Shown piece by piece: positions 22,813-33,810 of a stretch of 64,000 nt of DNA. Position numbers and translations under genes: made by a program. The stretch is from Nectonema munidae. Taxonomy: Eukaryota; Nematomorpha; Nectonematoida; Nectonematidae. The DNA lies in the NCBI GenBank assembly GCA_030549495.1, contig JAUIRK010000153.1:1-64000 (forward strand), written 5' to 3'. Within the stretch, counting starts at the first letter, position 1. Each line of letters opens with the position of its first letter. The notes under the pieces were generated by a model. The model was not told where the DNA came from. It did no database searches and worked only from the letters and a program-made list of their open reading frames with translations.

Positions 22813-24356
22813 AAATTTTGTTAATAAAAACACCTTATATAATACAATATAGTGTAATAAACATACGTTACACACATAGAAATCTAAATTATATTCACAC
22901 ACAGCCATCAATAAAACATATAAGTACATGTAATTATTGAGTGAATATAAAAATCATAAATATAAAGATAAATACCCTACTATAGTACCATAGGTTGTTA
23001 CATAGTCATTTACTTAGACAGTTAATTAGATTGATATTTAGTTGGTTAGCTTGATTTTTTAGTTAAAAAACAAATTTTTTATGTTTCAATAATACTAATT
23101 AGCTACTTTTTTATTTTTATAAAAAATATAAATTGATTAAATTTTCATAATCGCAATTCCTTATTCCTCGTTTTTATTGATATCGATAGAAATGTATCTT
23201 TGTGTTTGTGACGATTAGTCAGGTAACATGGGTGAATATGATATTGGTCTTTCCATATATTCATTTAAGAACCTAATACTTTAACAAGACCTGACTTTTA
23301 TACAGTATTTTCAAAAATGTCAAATAAATAAAAGTTTTTATAAACACATTGGAATCAGCTTTGTTTTATTTATTTTTATGAGTTCAAATTTATCATCAAA
23401 AACAAAGAAATGGAGTGGCAATCGCATTTAAATCGTTAGAAGCCTCCTAATCTCCGAATTAGCTTTATAGGATTCCATTTTTGATAGTCATAGCAATAAA
23501 ATAGGATGTTTAGCCACGTGTATCACTCTAATCAAGTAAACTAATGCCTAGATTTTGATTTTTTTAAATATTATTTCTTATAACTCATAAACTCCACAAC
23601 GAATTTTTGTCAGAAGGTGCAAACTCAATAAGCAAAAATGTTCATTAGTTAAAAAAATTATGATTAAATCTGCAAAACTTTTCCTCTTGAAACAAAAGAG
23701 TTTTCTTAAACTGTTCTTCTTTTTTGTTGCACAAATCAAACTTTCTTTATCTGTGTTTTCAGCAAAAGTATTAGTTTCTGCCAGTTGAGTAACTAAAACT
23801 ATAGGGTTTGCATTTTCAACTTTTGGTTAAATTTTCTTTTATATTCAAATGAGCAAGACATTCTAAAATAAAAAAATTTACTTCTATCAAGATATAAAAT
23901 TCAAAATATTGAACATTTTCAAAAATAAGTTGATCCTTATTTTTTTATTCTTTTTTTGGAAACAAAAACAATAATATGAATTTGAAAATTCAATGTAAAT
24001 TTTATTGTATACTGATCAAGAGAGTGTCTCGATATGTTTCCAGAGTATCCAGAAATCCCTTTCTGGAAATACCACTATTTTTAATCATATATCATGTATT
24101 ATTATAAATTGCAGAATTTTTTTATCCGAAAACTCTTATTCCTCTTGTGAGTATGTACTTACTTCCTTTATAAAATTTTCTATGACACTTAAAATATATT
24201 TAAACAACCTTCTAACATAATTTTTAAGGCGATTTAAAATCAGTATTTTTCCGTTTTTAGTAAATTTTGGAAACTTTTCTGTCTAAGGGCTCAGATATGG
24301 TGATGCTAAAGATTAGGTAATCTATAATTAAGAATTTGTGCCAAAGAGAAAAAGGT

Positions 24357-24926
24357 GATACACTCAACTCCTTATATTCGCATGGGTTAGGTTCCAAGAA
24401 TAACCGCGGATAACGAAAATTCGCGAATACTTGTAACCTTTCTGAAAGTAACCTATAGCTAATTATTTCGATTGCATGTGGAAATTCCATACGTTTTAGC
24501 ATCTTTTAACCTATTTTACAACTTTATTTAGATATTATGCACTCAAACTTGTCTATACAAAAATGTTAAGTTCTCTTTTATATAATCTGTTTTAAAAATT
24601 ACTTACAGAGTTGATATATTTGCACAGAAATGGAATAAAAATTATGCTCATAACAAAAAGATTAAAACATTTGTAGCGAAGATAATAAAATGAAGTAATT
24701 ACACAAATTAAGTTTACTAAATAAAAATAACAGCTTTAAAATAAGGTTTGATCAAAATAGAGAGTGCACAAAATAGAGGATTAGTTATATCTTTTCTGAT
24801 GCCAAATCTTTCTTTTTATCATCTTCAAGAATCGAACCAATTTTTGAGATTGCTGTTTTTTAGATTGTAAAAAAGAAAAAAATTGTAAATTTGGCGAATT
24901 GGTAAATTTTTCGCAAGTAGTTATAT
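24357..24926 (+). repeat. Pogo/Tigger-like element, left part; continues after 27158
   Basis: The segment CTCCTTATATTCGCATGGGTTAGGTTCC..GAATAACCGCGGATAACG..AATTCGCGAATAC recalls Tigger-type termini, which have the order TATTCGCGGG, GGTTCC, CCGCGGATA. It is cut at 24926 by a hAT-like repeat and resumes after the duplicated AGTTATAT at 27159 with CTATGCAAAAAACCGCGAATGCTG. No transposase is visible. Family assignment is from end words only. Confidence 0.45.
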
Positions 24927-25170
24927 CATGGGCGCACATCCTCAAAATTATTGGGAGCGAAATTTTTTTCTTGCAATTTTCAAAATTAGTGGTCTGGAAA
25001 TACCACGGGAGACCAAATATTCAAGCAATCCTTTAAAATAAAGTGTATTCAGCGCATACCTAAAGTCCTAAATTTATAAGACTACTTTATATTTTTTTTT
25101 ACAAAATTGGTGAATTTAAATACTATACTTCCAGCGAAAATATTTTAAATAAATTTGCATATCGAATATA

Positions 25171-25756
25171 GTGCGCAGAAAAAATGCCCCCAATTAAAAA
25201 GTAGGAAAAAATGCCCCAGTAAAAATGCCCCCGAAAAAAATGCCCCAATTTAAAATTAGGAAAAAATGCCCAACACAAAAAATTTCAAAAAATAATTAAA
25301 ATTTTTAAAAAAGATATGTCAAATAAAGATTTTTTGTAAAAAAAAAGTTAACTTTTCATCTAAAACATTTAAAATTTAATTAAAGTAAACTAAAAAACTC
25401 AGCATACGACAATTTTTTAAATACAAAAATTTTTTTTATAAAACAGCAAATATTTTTGGACTTTGTGTGTATCAGAACACTTTCTAAATATAATTTGTAT
25501 TTTAATTGATTTTAAGACACATTCCCACAAATTTGCACCTTTGCTATTGTTTTCAAGAACTTTATAAAGAAAAAACCCTATAGATTAAGAAATTTAGCCT
25601 TTCAAAACGGTACCAAATAAAAATATTTATATAATTAAAAAAAATCCTGAAAATCAAAAATTAGGGGGCATTTTTTCCTACTTTTTAATTGGGGGCATTT
25701 ATTTCGGGGGCATTTTTTCCGAGGGCATTTCTCTGTGGGCATTTTTACCTACAACC
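25171..25756. mobile_element. Foldback-like element, 586 bp, AAAATGCCCC words, 10-bp duplication
   Basis: The left arm carries four AAAAAATGCCCC-type words spaced by AATTAAAAAGTAGG-like segments. The right arm carries their inverse (GGGGGCATTTTTTCC, CTTTTTAATTGGGGGCATTT). ATCGAATATA flanks both sides (25161-25170, 25757-25766). The related copy at 43254-43270 reads TGCATATCGAATATACACTAG without an insert, so it is an empty site. No coding capacity. Confidence 0.88.
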
Positions 25757-26284
25757 ATCGAATATACACTAGTTTAAAAAAATCAAAAAATATTTAGGGG
25801 TGGAATAGGCTTTTCATTTGAAAAATGAAGTAGTCTACCAGGCACATTACTGGAATTGATGAAAGGATATTTGATTCATAGAAAAAACAAATAACTGAAG
25901 GTTGGATAGTTTTATATGAGTGAATGTAGTCTAAAGGCAAAGAGTCTACTAGACACCCTGCGATGTTAATATGAAAAAATGTGATTGATTCAGGGGCAAG
26001 GGTATAAAACGAAGTTATAATTGTGCAAACAAAAAATTAAGATCGCATTATTTCATTTTACTCAGTATCATTCAAAAATAGTTTAAAAGCTAAATTGATA
26101 CAAGCTACAAAAAGTAAAATAACTGTTAACATTTTGCAATGATTTGCCTTTTATAATAACTTTTAAGGAAAAAAAAGTCCATCAGTAAAAGTTATAGAGC
26201 TTCAACAAAAACTAAAAAATTTTAGAGCATAACTTAAGTTTTTTGAAAACTAATTTGACGTATCCCCTACAGCATACTCTATCT

Positions 26285-26425
26285 ATGGGTGGCATGGCAG
26301 GTTGGTTGAGATGATGGACATAGCACGGAAGCCTCTGGATTCAATTCCTCATCGATACGAATTTGTCATAGTTTGACATAACGGTACATCAGTGCCTGGT
26401 CAATGAAAATACATCCGCTGCACCT
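26285..26425 (+). repeat. tRNA-derived SINE-like segment
   Basis: An A-box-like TGGCAGGTTGG and a B-box-like GGATTCAATTCC about 40 bp apart resemble an internal RNA polymerase III promoter. A body follows (CATCAGTGCCTGGTCAATGA). A close copy, inverted, is at 48490-48645 with B box GGATTCGATTC. Both copies sit in family R at the same position, so the segment was probably inserted once and copied along. The A box is poor. Confidence 0.5.
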
Positions 26426-26665
26426 TACCTTTTACTCAAAATTGAAAAATTTGCTACATAATTAACATAAGAGAGAAAGGAAACAAAATAAACTAATAAA
26501 GCAATTTTCACTATTTTAAAATGGAACCGTCTGTTCTCAGAATAATTTCAAAATAATAGGAGGCATAAAGAATTAGAGTTTATTTGATATTTTCAAGTTT
26601 TTATAAGCAGCAAAAGCCAACGTTTAAGTATCTAGCTCTTATAATTAAAAAATTATTTAAATAAC

Positions 26666-27025
26666 GGTCGACAGACATTTAGCCCCATAGACAATTTACC
26701 CCCTGACAAATTGTCTCAGGCTATTAGTTTCATCCATCTTTGCTTATTATATGTGTAAAATTATTAAAAAATTTTATATTCTTGTTTATTTTATCTCTAT
26801 TAAATGATTTCAAATTAATCAATTTATCTCTTAATTTTTTTAGAATTGTCCATAAGACAAAATGTTTTGTGAAAATAACGGGGCGAATTGTCCATGAAAC
26901 AAAATTTCTTATGAAAATAATGGGGCGAATTGTCCATGGGACGAACTGTCTTATGAAAATAATGGGGCGAATTGTCCATGGGACGAACTGTCTTATGAAA
27001 ATAATGGGGCGAAATGTCCGAGGAC
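26666..27025. mobile_element. Foldback-like element, 360 bp, TTCGCCCC family, four 42-bp units
   Basis: It is the same family as 9569-9796: left GGTCGACAGACATTTAGCCCC, right GGGGCGAAATGTCCGAGGACC. It sits at the same site in family R; flanks TAAATAAC and CAAACTAAC are diverged forms of TAAACTAAC. The right arm has about four units of a 42-bp repeat (AATTGTCCATGGGACGAAC, GTCTTATGAAAATAATGGGG), against about two in the other copy. The arms thus behave as a variable-number repeat. Confidence 0.82.
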
Positions 27026-27229
27026 CAAACTAACATAAATCAGCATCTTGGCATGATGTTTGATTGATTCGAAAGTCTGCATTCCTTCTATTCCTGAAAA
27101 CACATTGGGGAGGCGGTCGCCCCTCCCCCCCCCCTCGCCCACCGGATGTGCGCCCCTGAGTTATATCTATGCAAAAAACCGCGAATGCTGAAATCATTTT
27201 ATTTAGCAATATTTCAGCCTTTATCACCG

Positions 27230-30200
27230 CTTAAAATTAAAGATAAAGATGACAAATACATTTTATATGATTTTATTTTACGCCAATTGTTGTCAAATCG
27301 CCGAAAAGATTATAAAATTTCAATATTGAGAATGACAATTTACCTAAAAAATGTGATAAAAAGTGAGTTTCTACAATCTAAAGACTTTTGAGAACCATTT
27401 TTCTTCTCGTTTCTTCATCGATCTTTCATGAGAATTAGGTATACACATTGGTTCTCAATATCATGATGATACAACGTTGAGTTTTACTCAAAAATAATGT
27501 TTCTTTTGTTCATAGGCTGTTGAGTCGATGTAGTAACCATATTTTATGCTTTTGCCGTCACTGTCGAATTGTGAAAAACAATATATTTTCCGACTTCTCA
27601 CTTATATATGTCGTTCTGAAGAGTGCAAAATCGATGTTATAAAATAACTAATAGAGTTTTTAGTATATGCTGAAAGTTATACGTGCGAAAATCAATTTTA
27701 CACCACCTAATCTTTACACGCGTGCATCCTCCTCTATTTTCTTGCGTTGCATATTCACTGCGTGTATTAAAATTTGTATTTACTTAGGAATTTGATATAA
27801 CTGCATAATCAAATTTGTTTGCCTTAGATGTAGCATCTACATCTGTTTGTTTTACCTACTAACTCTTATATATATGTGTGTTTTTCCATTCATTATTTGA
27901 TATATAATGTATTAATTACATTCTTAAATCATGTCGTAGAAACCTAGCGTTATGCGACTACAATGTTCTAAAATACTTTTTGTGTTCTTTCATGTGAAAT
28001 CAAAATTGTGATTACCAAAATTCAACTATTTCTTTAATATAGAAATTATTGTGTAAAATGGCAAAGATTTTCGTAGTTCATTTAAATCTTGAAATGATTT
28101 TTATATAAGTCTCCAAAGTTTACTAATATTAATTTCAAATTTTTTTTCTCATTTTCAACGCTGGATTTATGATTAAGCTAAAAAAACCTAGGCTCTCATG
28201 GTGTAGGGCCTCAGAATTTGTAGGGTGTCAAATATTTAAAAATTTTCATTTAGTTTCTGCTCAAGTGGATAATGGGTAGTCTTCTCTGTACTTAGCGATT
28301 TGCATGTCAAAAGTCAAGGAATAATGATTTATTTAATAAATTGCAAGATATTAGCTTTACTAATTTTTAAGTATAGCTTAAAATATAATTCATCTATCTT
28401 TAGGACAGATATTTTAACTTTATTGATATTTAATAAAGTGATTAAATATTAGGCATCTCGTGGATAGTATTTTCTAACCTTATAGCCTCTGGACTTTTAA
28501 ATCCGTCCCTCCTCATTTTTAACTTCTATATAAAGCATAGATCTCTTTAAAGAAGGACTATAATGTATCTTGATTAATACATTATTCCTAGAAATGTGAT
28601 ATTTTTTCATAATAAAGTTTGCTGCGTGCTTCATTTGAAATAATAAAAATGGTAGTAAAAATCCTTACGTTTTATTTATTGAATTACACATTTCTCGTGT
28701 ATTAATTTGAAACTCATTTAAAGTTTGGTCACTGTTTGATTTGATATAATAAAAAACGGTGTAAAAAACATTCTTTTTGAATAATAATAATCATTAGATT
28801 ACATATTGCTACCATATACTTAGATTGAAAAAGGGATAGATAGGCAATCTTTAATGATCTCTATCTTCTAGTGGTACCATAACCTAATGTTAGCGTGTTA
28901 AAAAAGAATAATGGTATATTTTCTAATCGAACACTATTAAGATGTGAGAGTTTTTCTAGGCTTAGGGTTAGATAATGTCATTTTTATAATATACTTGCAA
29001 AAGGAATAAGATTTTTAAGCACGTCTTACACTGTGCATTTGGGAAAGGACGTTAAACGAAGTTTTTTGTTCTCTTGTTTAGCTAAAAGGTAATGAGTGAT
29101 CACTACAACAAGATAATTGGACTTCATAAAATTCCCACAGTTATGGTGGGATTGGGAGCTAAGAGTACACGTGTAATATCGTATAATAATGGTGCTGTGT
29201 TCATTGGAAAAAATTCTTTTATAATAAATTTTGAACTTCTAAGTTTATTCTAACTACTTTTTTCATTTTCACCACGCTTTTTGTTTCTGAATCAATGTAG
29301 TTTTATACTTTTATTGATTGATTGTTTTCACTATTCGAGACGAATTTTCATTTAATTGTTGTATTCAAGGTGTTTTATAACTTCATTTTGATCAATAATT
29401 TATTTCGTTATATTTATTATTATATTCATTTGCAATGATTTTACAATAGTGTGGTCTGACATATTGATTTACTCATCATCATCATCATTATTTTTATAGA
29501 ATGTATTAAAACTGTTAAAGTATAGTATAATGGCTTATAATTACTCTTTCTATTCCGAAATATTATTAAATATAACCAAGAAAGTTAAATACTTGTAGCT
29601 TTTATTTATGACATTTTTATATTGACAAATATTTTTAGGATCTTAGAAATCTCTTGTTGAAATTCTTCTCCATGCTCATTTCTTATCCTTCTTTTGATTA
29701 GAGAGAAAATTTGAGATGAGAATGAAAAAAGTGAATTTTAAGTTACATTAGACACCACATAAGCTTGTTAACGTTTTTTGACTTGCTCTCTATCTATCAT
29801 TTAACTCCTTTTTATTATCCAAACAGTAATTGTGAAGTGATTTATCGTGTGAGAAGTTGTTCAACATTCTTATCTTTCATCACTCGTTGGATCTGACTTG
29901 TACTCTTAGTTGGTTTGTGAACTCTTTAGTATATAAAAGCAATTTACAAAATCTAAATCATATATAAAAAATAGATTATTAATAAAAAGTTGACTTTTGT
30001 TGACCTAATAATAACATGGACTTCTTTTACACAGACTTTATAAAATAAAACAATTTACGTGTTTTAGAATAAGTGCTATTTGAATTCAAAAGTTGACTTT
30101 ATTGCCTTTTAACTGCCTTAGTAATGAGTAAACATTTTACTTCATTTTTTATTCCTTTTGGGTCACATGCTAGGAACGTTTCTCTACCATACTTACTGGC

Positions 30201-30230
30201 GTAATTAAATATTTTGAAAATCCTTCTTTA
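27230..30230. other. AT-rich intron sequence, nothing recognised
   Basis: This 3 kb at the 3' side of the FAM174 intron contains no long open frame, no inverted-end element and no tandem array that could be supported. It ends in the polypyrimidine tract and acceptor of exon 2. Confidence 0.5.
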
Positions 30231-30231
30231 G

Positions 30232-30376
30232 AAAAAGAAGAAAGTTCAGAAAGTATGGATTGATTGGTTCTAAAAATTGGGATATTGATCCTTTAGACGA
30301 TGAAGATGATGACGATGATAAGGAAGATACAACTCTTTTCGAACCAAGAGATTTTAAAGCGAAGATCAAAAAATAA
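30232..30376 (+). CDS. FAM174: FAM174-family membrane protein, exon 2 (conserved cytoplasmic tail)
   Basis: The acceptor TCCTTCTTTAG ends at 30231. One base completes the split codon (AG|A, Arg), and the frame runs 47 codons to TAA at 30374-30376. The peptide reads KRRKFRKYGLIGSKN, then WDIDPL, then an acidic run DDEDDDDDKED, then TTLFEPRDF. This is the FAM174/DUF1180 signature: a basic stop-transfer segment after the helix, R-K/R-YG-V/L, ...PL, Asp/Glu run, TLF. From memory, human FAM174A has RRYGVL, TPLEQDDEDDDNTLF. Phase and topology match exon 1 exactly. The exon is too short to stand out by length and was found from its composition and splice site. Confidence 0.82.
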
Positions 30377-30888
30377 AAGTAAGAATTTATCGTTTTGAAC
30401 TCAATCGTATTTTATTTACATGATCTATCTTGTCAAACTGTGGACAATTTTGTGAATTCAAAGATTCAATTAATTTAATTCAGAGATGTAATTTTTTGAG
30501 CGTAAATAGCAGAATTTGGAATTGCGCCTGAACATTAATTTAACACTTTTAATTCAAAATCTTAAAATTTTGCTCACAATATATTTATATTAGGGAAGTT
30601 GCGTGTCTGATATATCACATGCTGTTTTTTCCTCATTTTATCACCATTATTTTTCAAAAGTCGATTTATTGATCTAAATTAGCGGTTCTTAACCTCTTTC
30701 ATTTCCCGACCCATTTTACATACGACACAAACACTCGCAACCCAACATGTAAAAAAAATAAGAAGGATAAAAAAAACATTATTATCTAACGTTGATTTAA
30801 GAAATCCAAATGCTTTTTATTGATTTACAGAAGAAACGTTATTTATTACAATGTTTTAATTTGACAAAGAAGTTACAATTAATGAGAA

Positions 30889-31830
30889 TGTTGCGTTTGA
30901 AGTTTTCTTGAAAGCTCTTCAAAACGGGATTTTATTGTTGACAGACAACATCGCATGTCGTTCTCCGGTGATAAACGATTTCGATATTTATTTTTAACAG
31001 CCATAGGAGCTCAAAATGCAGTCTCACACAAATACGTTGTTGGGAAAGGAAGAAGGGTCTTAATCCTTCGTGGACTGAGTCTTCAAAATTACTTAGAAAA
31101 CTAATGGGGTCCATGTGGACCCCATTTCATTATATTTAAATAACTACATTTTGTATGAGTTTAAGATTTCTAAACCTTACATATGTATTTTTGACCCTTT
31201 TGTGATGAAATTCTATATATATATATATATAAACAACATATGATGTATAAATTTTATAGTGTTCACTTGAAAAAAAACTAGTAAAAAATGCTTTATTTAT
31301 AGTTTTTATTTATTTTTTAATTAAAACAAATAATAATGAAATTAATGAATTTAATTTGGTGTGCAATCTTCACAAATATAAAAACAGTGGGCTTCACATA
31401 CAGCTTTGCTACATTTTGTACACGACTTTTTTGTTTTTTTGTCTAACTGATGGGGTCCATGAGAACCCCAGAGTAGTAATATTGAGTATTATTCTTTAGA
31501 AAATTGCTTTTGTCAAGATATTATTACTTGTAAATATTCATGAACCACGAATGATAAAATACAGAGAATATTAATAATTAAAAAAAAAATTGAAAAAAAT
31601 ACTTGAATATAAAAACTCATTGGGGTCCTAATGGACCCCATCTGTTTACCAAGGGGTAAGTGCTTGGAACCCAACCACTTCTTTTATTAATGTATCTATG
31701 TCCAGAAAGCACTCAAAGTTTCTGTTTTAAAATCACATTCAAGAGCTTTGTCATTTTTTATTTCAATTAGTTCCTCTTCTAATTGGTAGATATCTGAAAT
31801 TTCCTGAGGTAGATCTTCAATTTTCACATC
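30889..31830 (-). pseudogene. hAT transposase C-terminal fragments (ZBED5-like), split
   Basis: On the minus strand, 31830-31690 reads LPQEISDIYQLEEELIEIKN, then ALECDF and ETLSAFW, the pre-dimerisation region of ZBED/Buster-type hAT proteins. After the piggyBac insert, LRPFFPFPTTYLCETAF, VKNKYRNRLSPENDMRCCLS and STIKSRFEELSRKLQTQHSH follow at about 31060-30889 and match the hAT C-terminal dimerisation end. In-frame stops occur, including one right after CETAF. It is a dead remnant of a DNA transposon. Confidence 0.75.
31100..31650 (-). mobile_element. Internally deleted piggyBac with palindromic ends, inside the hAT
   Basis: GGGGTCCATGTGGACCCC (31105) and GGGGTCCTAATGGACCCC (31622) lie at the two ends, and a third copy (GGGGTCCATGAGAACCCC, 31451) lies inside. 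On the minus strand at 31437-31351 the frame reads KKSCTKCSKAVCEAH, then CEDCTPN and a stop, which is the cysteine-rich C-terminal finger of piggyBac transposases. Everything upstream in the transposase is gone. No clean TTAA duplication was found. It is a lineage separate from copies A-D. Confidence 0.65.
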
Positions 31831-31970
31831 AAATAAAACTAAGTTTTATTTTTGTTATTTTAAGATTTTTTATCTTCCCGTTTTTCTCATTGGCCTTTGG
31901 CGACCCAAAAAAATTGCCAGAGGACGCAAATTTGGGTCGCGACCAAGGGTTAAGAACCGGTGATCTGAAT

Positions 31971-32890
31971 GTTATTTTCAATTTTTACAATATGCCTTTT
32001 GATACACTATTTGCTATTCTATTTACTTAATTCAATCTAATTTTTCTAAAAACGTTAAATTTAGTTTTTCAGTTAATTTTTAGAGTTTTAAGAATTTTTC
32101 TTTGTAGTCAAATATTAGTTAAAATTCCTTAAAAATACTAGATTTATTGCAACTTAGTTTGTTGAACACATAGAAGCTTTTAATGGTATAACATGTTTTA
32201 AAATTATCCATAGTTCCGTTTTTTTAACATTTTAAAGACAGTTCCTTTATATCATCTTATTAATTCTAGGTTTTGTTTCCATTTAAATCAGGATATTTTT
32301 ATATTTTATAAAACATTCTAAATTTCCTTTTCATCCAAATTAGATTTCACTTTCCAATTATATCCAAACCAGCTCCGTATACAAAAATATAATGTAACAA
32401 AAAAGGAATAATTTATTTATTTAATTTTATTTTTTGATTTATGTATTTTTATTTTAGAACTGAGCCATTTCACATTTTCTTTGAAGAATTGATTTTACTT
32501 GATTTTATATTTGGAGAAGATATATAAATGTTTGCTTTTATTTCATAGATAATTTCAATCCTAATTTTTTTGCTCAATGTCTAGTGCCAATACTTTAACA
32601 TTTCTTCGATTCTGTGATTTTTAGTTATATAAAGAAAGTATTATGGTGATTAATTATAATTATTTTATTGAAAAATATTTTATTTTGTCAAATAAATACT
32701 ATTTTAATTTTTTAATATATAATAAACATATAAAATCAAAAATTTTATATTAAGTATTTGTCGATGTCAAGAACACATGAAGTTTTGATGGAGCGTGGAT
32801 CTACCAGAAAAGAGGGTGGGTGTGATGCAAACCCTTCTGCCTCTAAATATATTGTATAGTATGTTTATAAAAGTTTCGAATACATTGATA
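31971..32890. other. AT-rich stretch, nothing recognised
   Basis: There are no open frames of interest, element ends or repeats that could be supported. Confidence 0.5.
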
Positions 32891-32897
32891 TTATAAG

Positions 32898-33060
32898 GGA
32901 CCGTGAGTAGGGTTGATTGGATGCTGGATTCGATAGCTCAAGGTCTTGGATTCGATTCCGCATGAAGCCTACTTTCCTCATAGTTCGATAAAAATTATGC
33001 AATTGTGTGCCTTTTCGATGATCCCACGAAAAAAAAAATAAAAAAATTCAAAGATTAAAA
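32898..33060 (+). repeat. tRNA-derived SINE with A-rich tail
   Basis: GGACCGTGAGTAGGGTTGATTGG followed by the B-box match GGATTCGATTCC at 32955 resembles a polymerase III promoter. The body (CATGAAGCCTACTTTCCTCA) ends in an A-rich tail near 33027-33064. The A box is weak and no target duplication was found. Confidence 0.5.
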
Positions 33061-33810
33061 AAAATTGTGTTTCTTCTCTACAAGGTTGTGGAGTCTGAAT
33101 CAGTGGAGTCGCGCGTTTTGAGAAGTCGGCCACTCATCAATTTTCAAATTACTTTTATTCATAATTGTTATCTTCTTAAAATATAAATTCATGGACACTC
33201 TTTAGTGCCCTACGCAACTCATAAATAAAAAAGGCAAAAAAATTCAACAAAATTAAAGAATTAACTTTTTTTTATTACCCAGAAGCTCGCAAAGAAACAA
33301 AACTCAGTTTTTGAGTAGAAAGCTTTTGGAAAAAAATTTAAAGCAATAATTACTTTTGAAAAAATAATATATCATAAATTTACTTTTTCAATCCTATTGT
33401 TTTGGCCTAGATAAAAAGGTTATAGACATTAATCGGAATTTTTTTGAAAACAATTCAAGAAAGACACTGAACTGCAAATTCAAACCAATAAAATTTAATA
33501 AATTATGTTGAAGAAATCATATCAAACATTTTGCATTGCAGCATAAGTCACAAGCTCGTAAGATTCAGGACATCTTTCAATGCCTATCTAAAATTGGCAT
33601 TTACAAATGACCTTGAAGTAATGTGCATGTCATCACACTTAATATTAGTTCTAGATTGAAAACTAACTAATGAATCACTAAATTATAACTGATGTTTCTA
33701 AGCAATCTTACATAAAGTTGGGGATTTACAATTTTATGTCGCATAATTATATATGTGGAGTCATCAGTGCAAAAAAGAAATATGCATAAATTGCAGCTGT
33801 AGTTGCCAAA

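Larger units (their letters stand above)
24927..27158 (+). mobile_element. Full-length hAT-like non-autonomous element (family R) with nested inserts
   Basis: The ends are CATGGGCGCACATCC (24927) and GGATGTGCGCCCCTG (to 27158), inverted repeats of 15 bp. The exact 8-bp duplication AGTTATAT lies at 24919-24926 and 27159-27166, so both borders are fixed. Without its two foldback insertions (25171-25756 and 26666-27025) it would be about 1.3 kb. It includes a tRNA-like SINE segment at 26285-26425 that recurs, inverted, at 48490-48645. Related partial copies lie at 103-689, 9530-10718, 43033-44640 and 48200-48880. No transposase is encoded; hAT membership rests on the 8-bp duplication and the CAG-type ends. 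Confidence 0.85.
21257..30231 (+). other. FAM174 intron (~9 kb) filled with nested transposable elements
   Basis: GT at 21257 and AG at 30230-30231 bound a 8,975-bp intron. It holds a hAT MITE (22139-22413), a pogo-like terminus (22737), and a pogo-like element (24357 onward) split by a hAT-like repeat (24927-27158), which itself carries two foldback elements and a SINE-like segment. The stretch 27230-30230 is AT-rich with no further element recognised; 22820-24350 likewise shows nothing definite. Confidence 0.75.
30680..31962 (-). mobile_element. hAT element (ZBED/Buster-like), internally deleted, with nested piggyBac
   Basis: The inverted ends TAGCGGTTCTTAACC and GGTTAAGAACCGGTG are flanked by 8-bp duplications ATCTAAAT (30672-30679) and ATCTGAAT (31963-31970), which differ by one base. 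CCCGACCCA and GGGTCGCGACC lie just inside the ends, as in common hAT families. The minus strand carries C-terminal transposase fragments, and a piggyBac derivative (31100-31650) splits them. Most of the transposase is absent. Confidence 0.85.
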
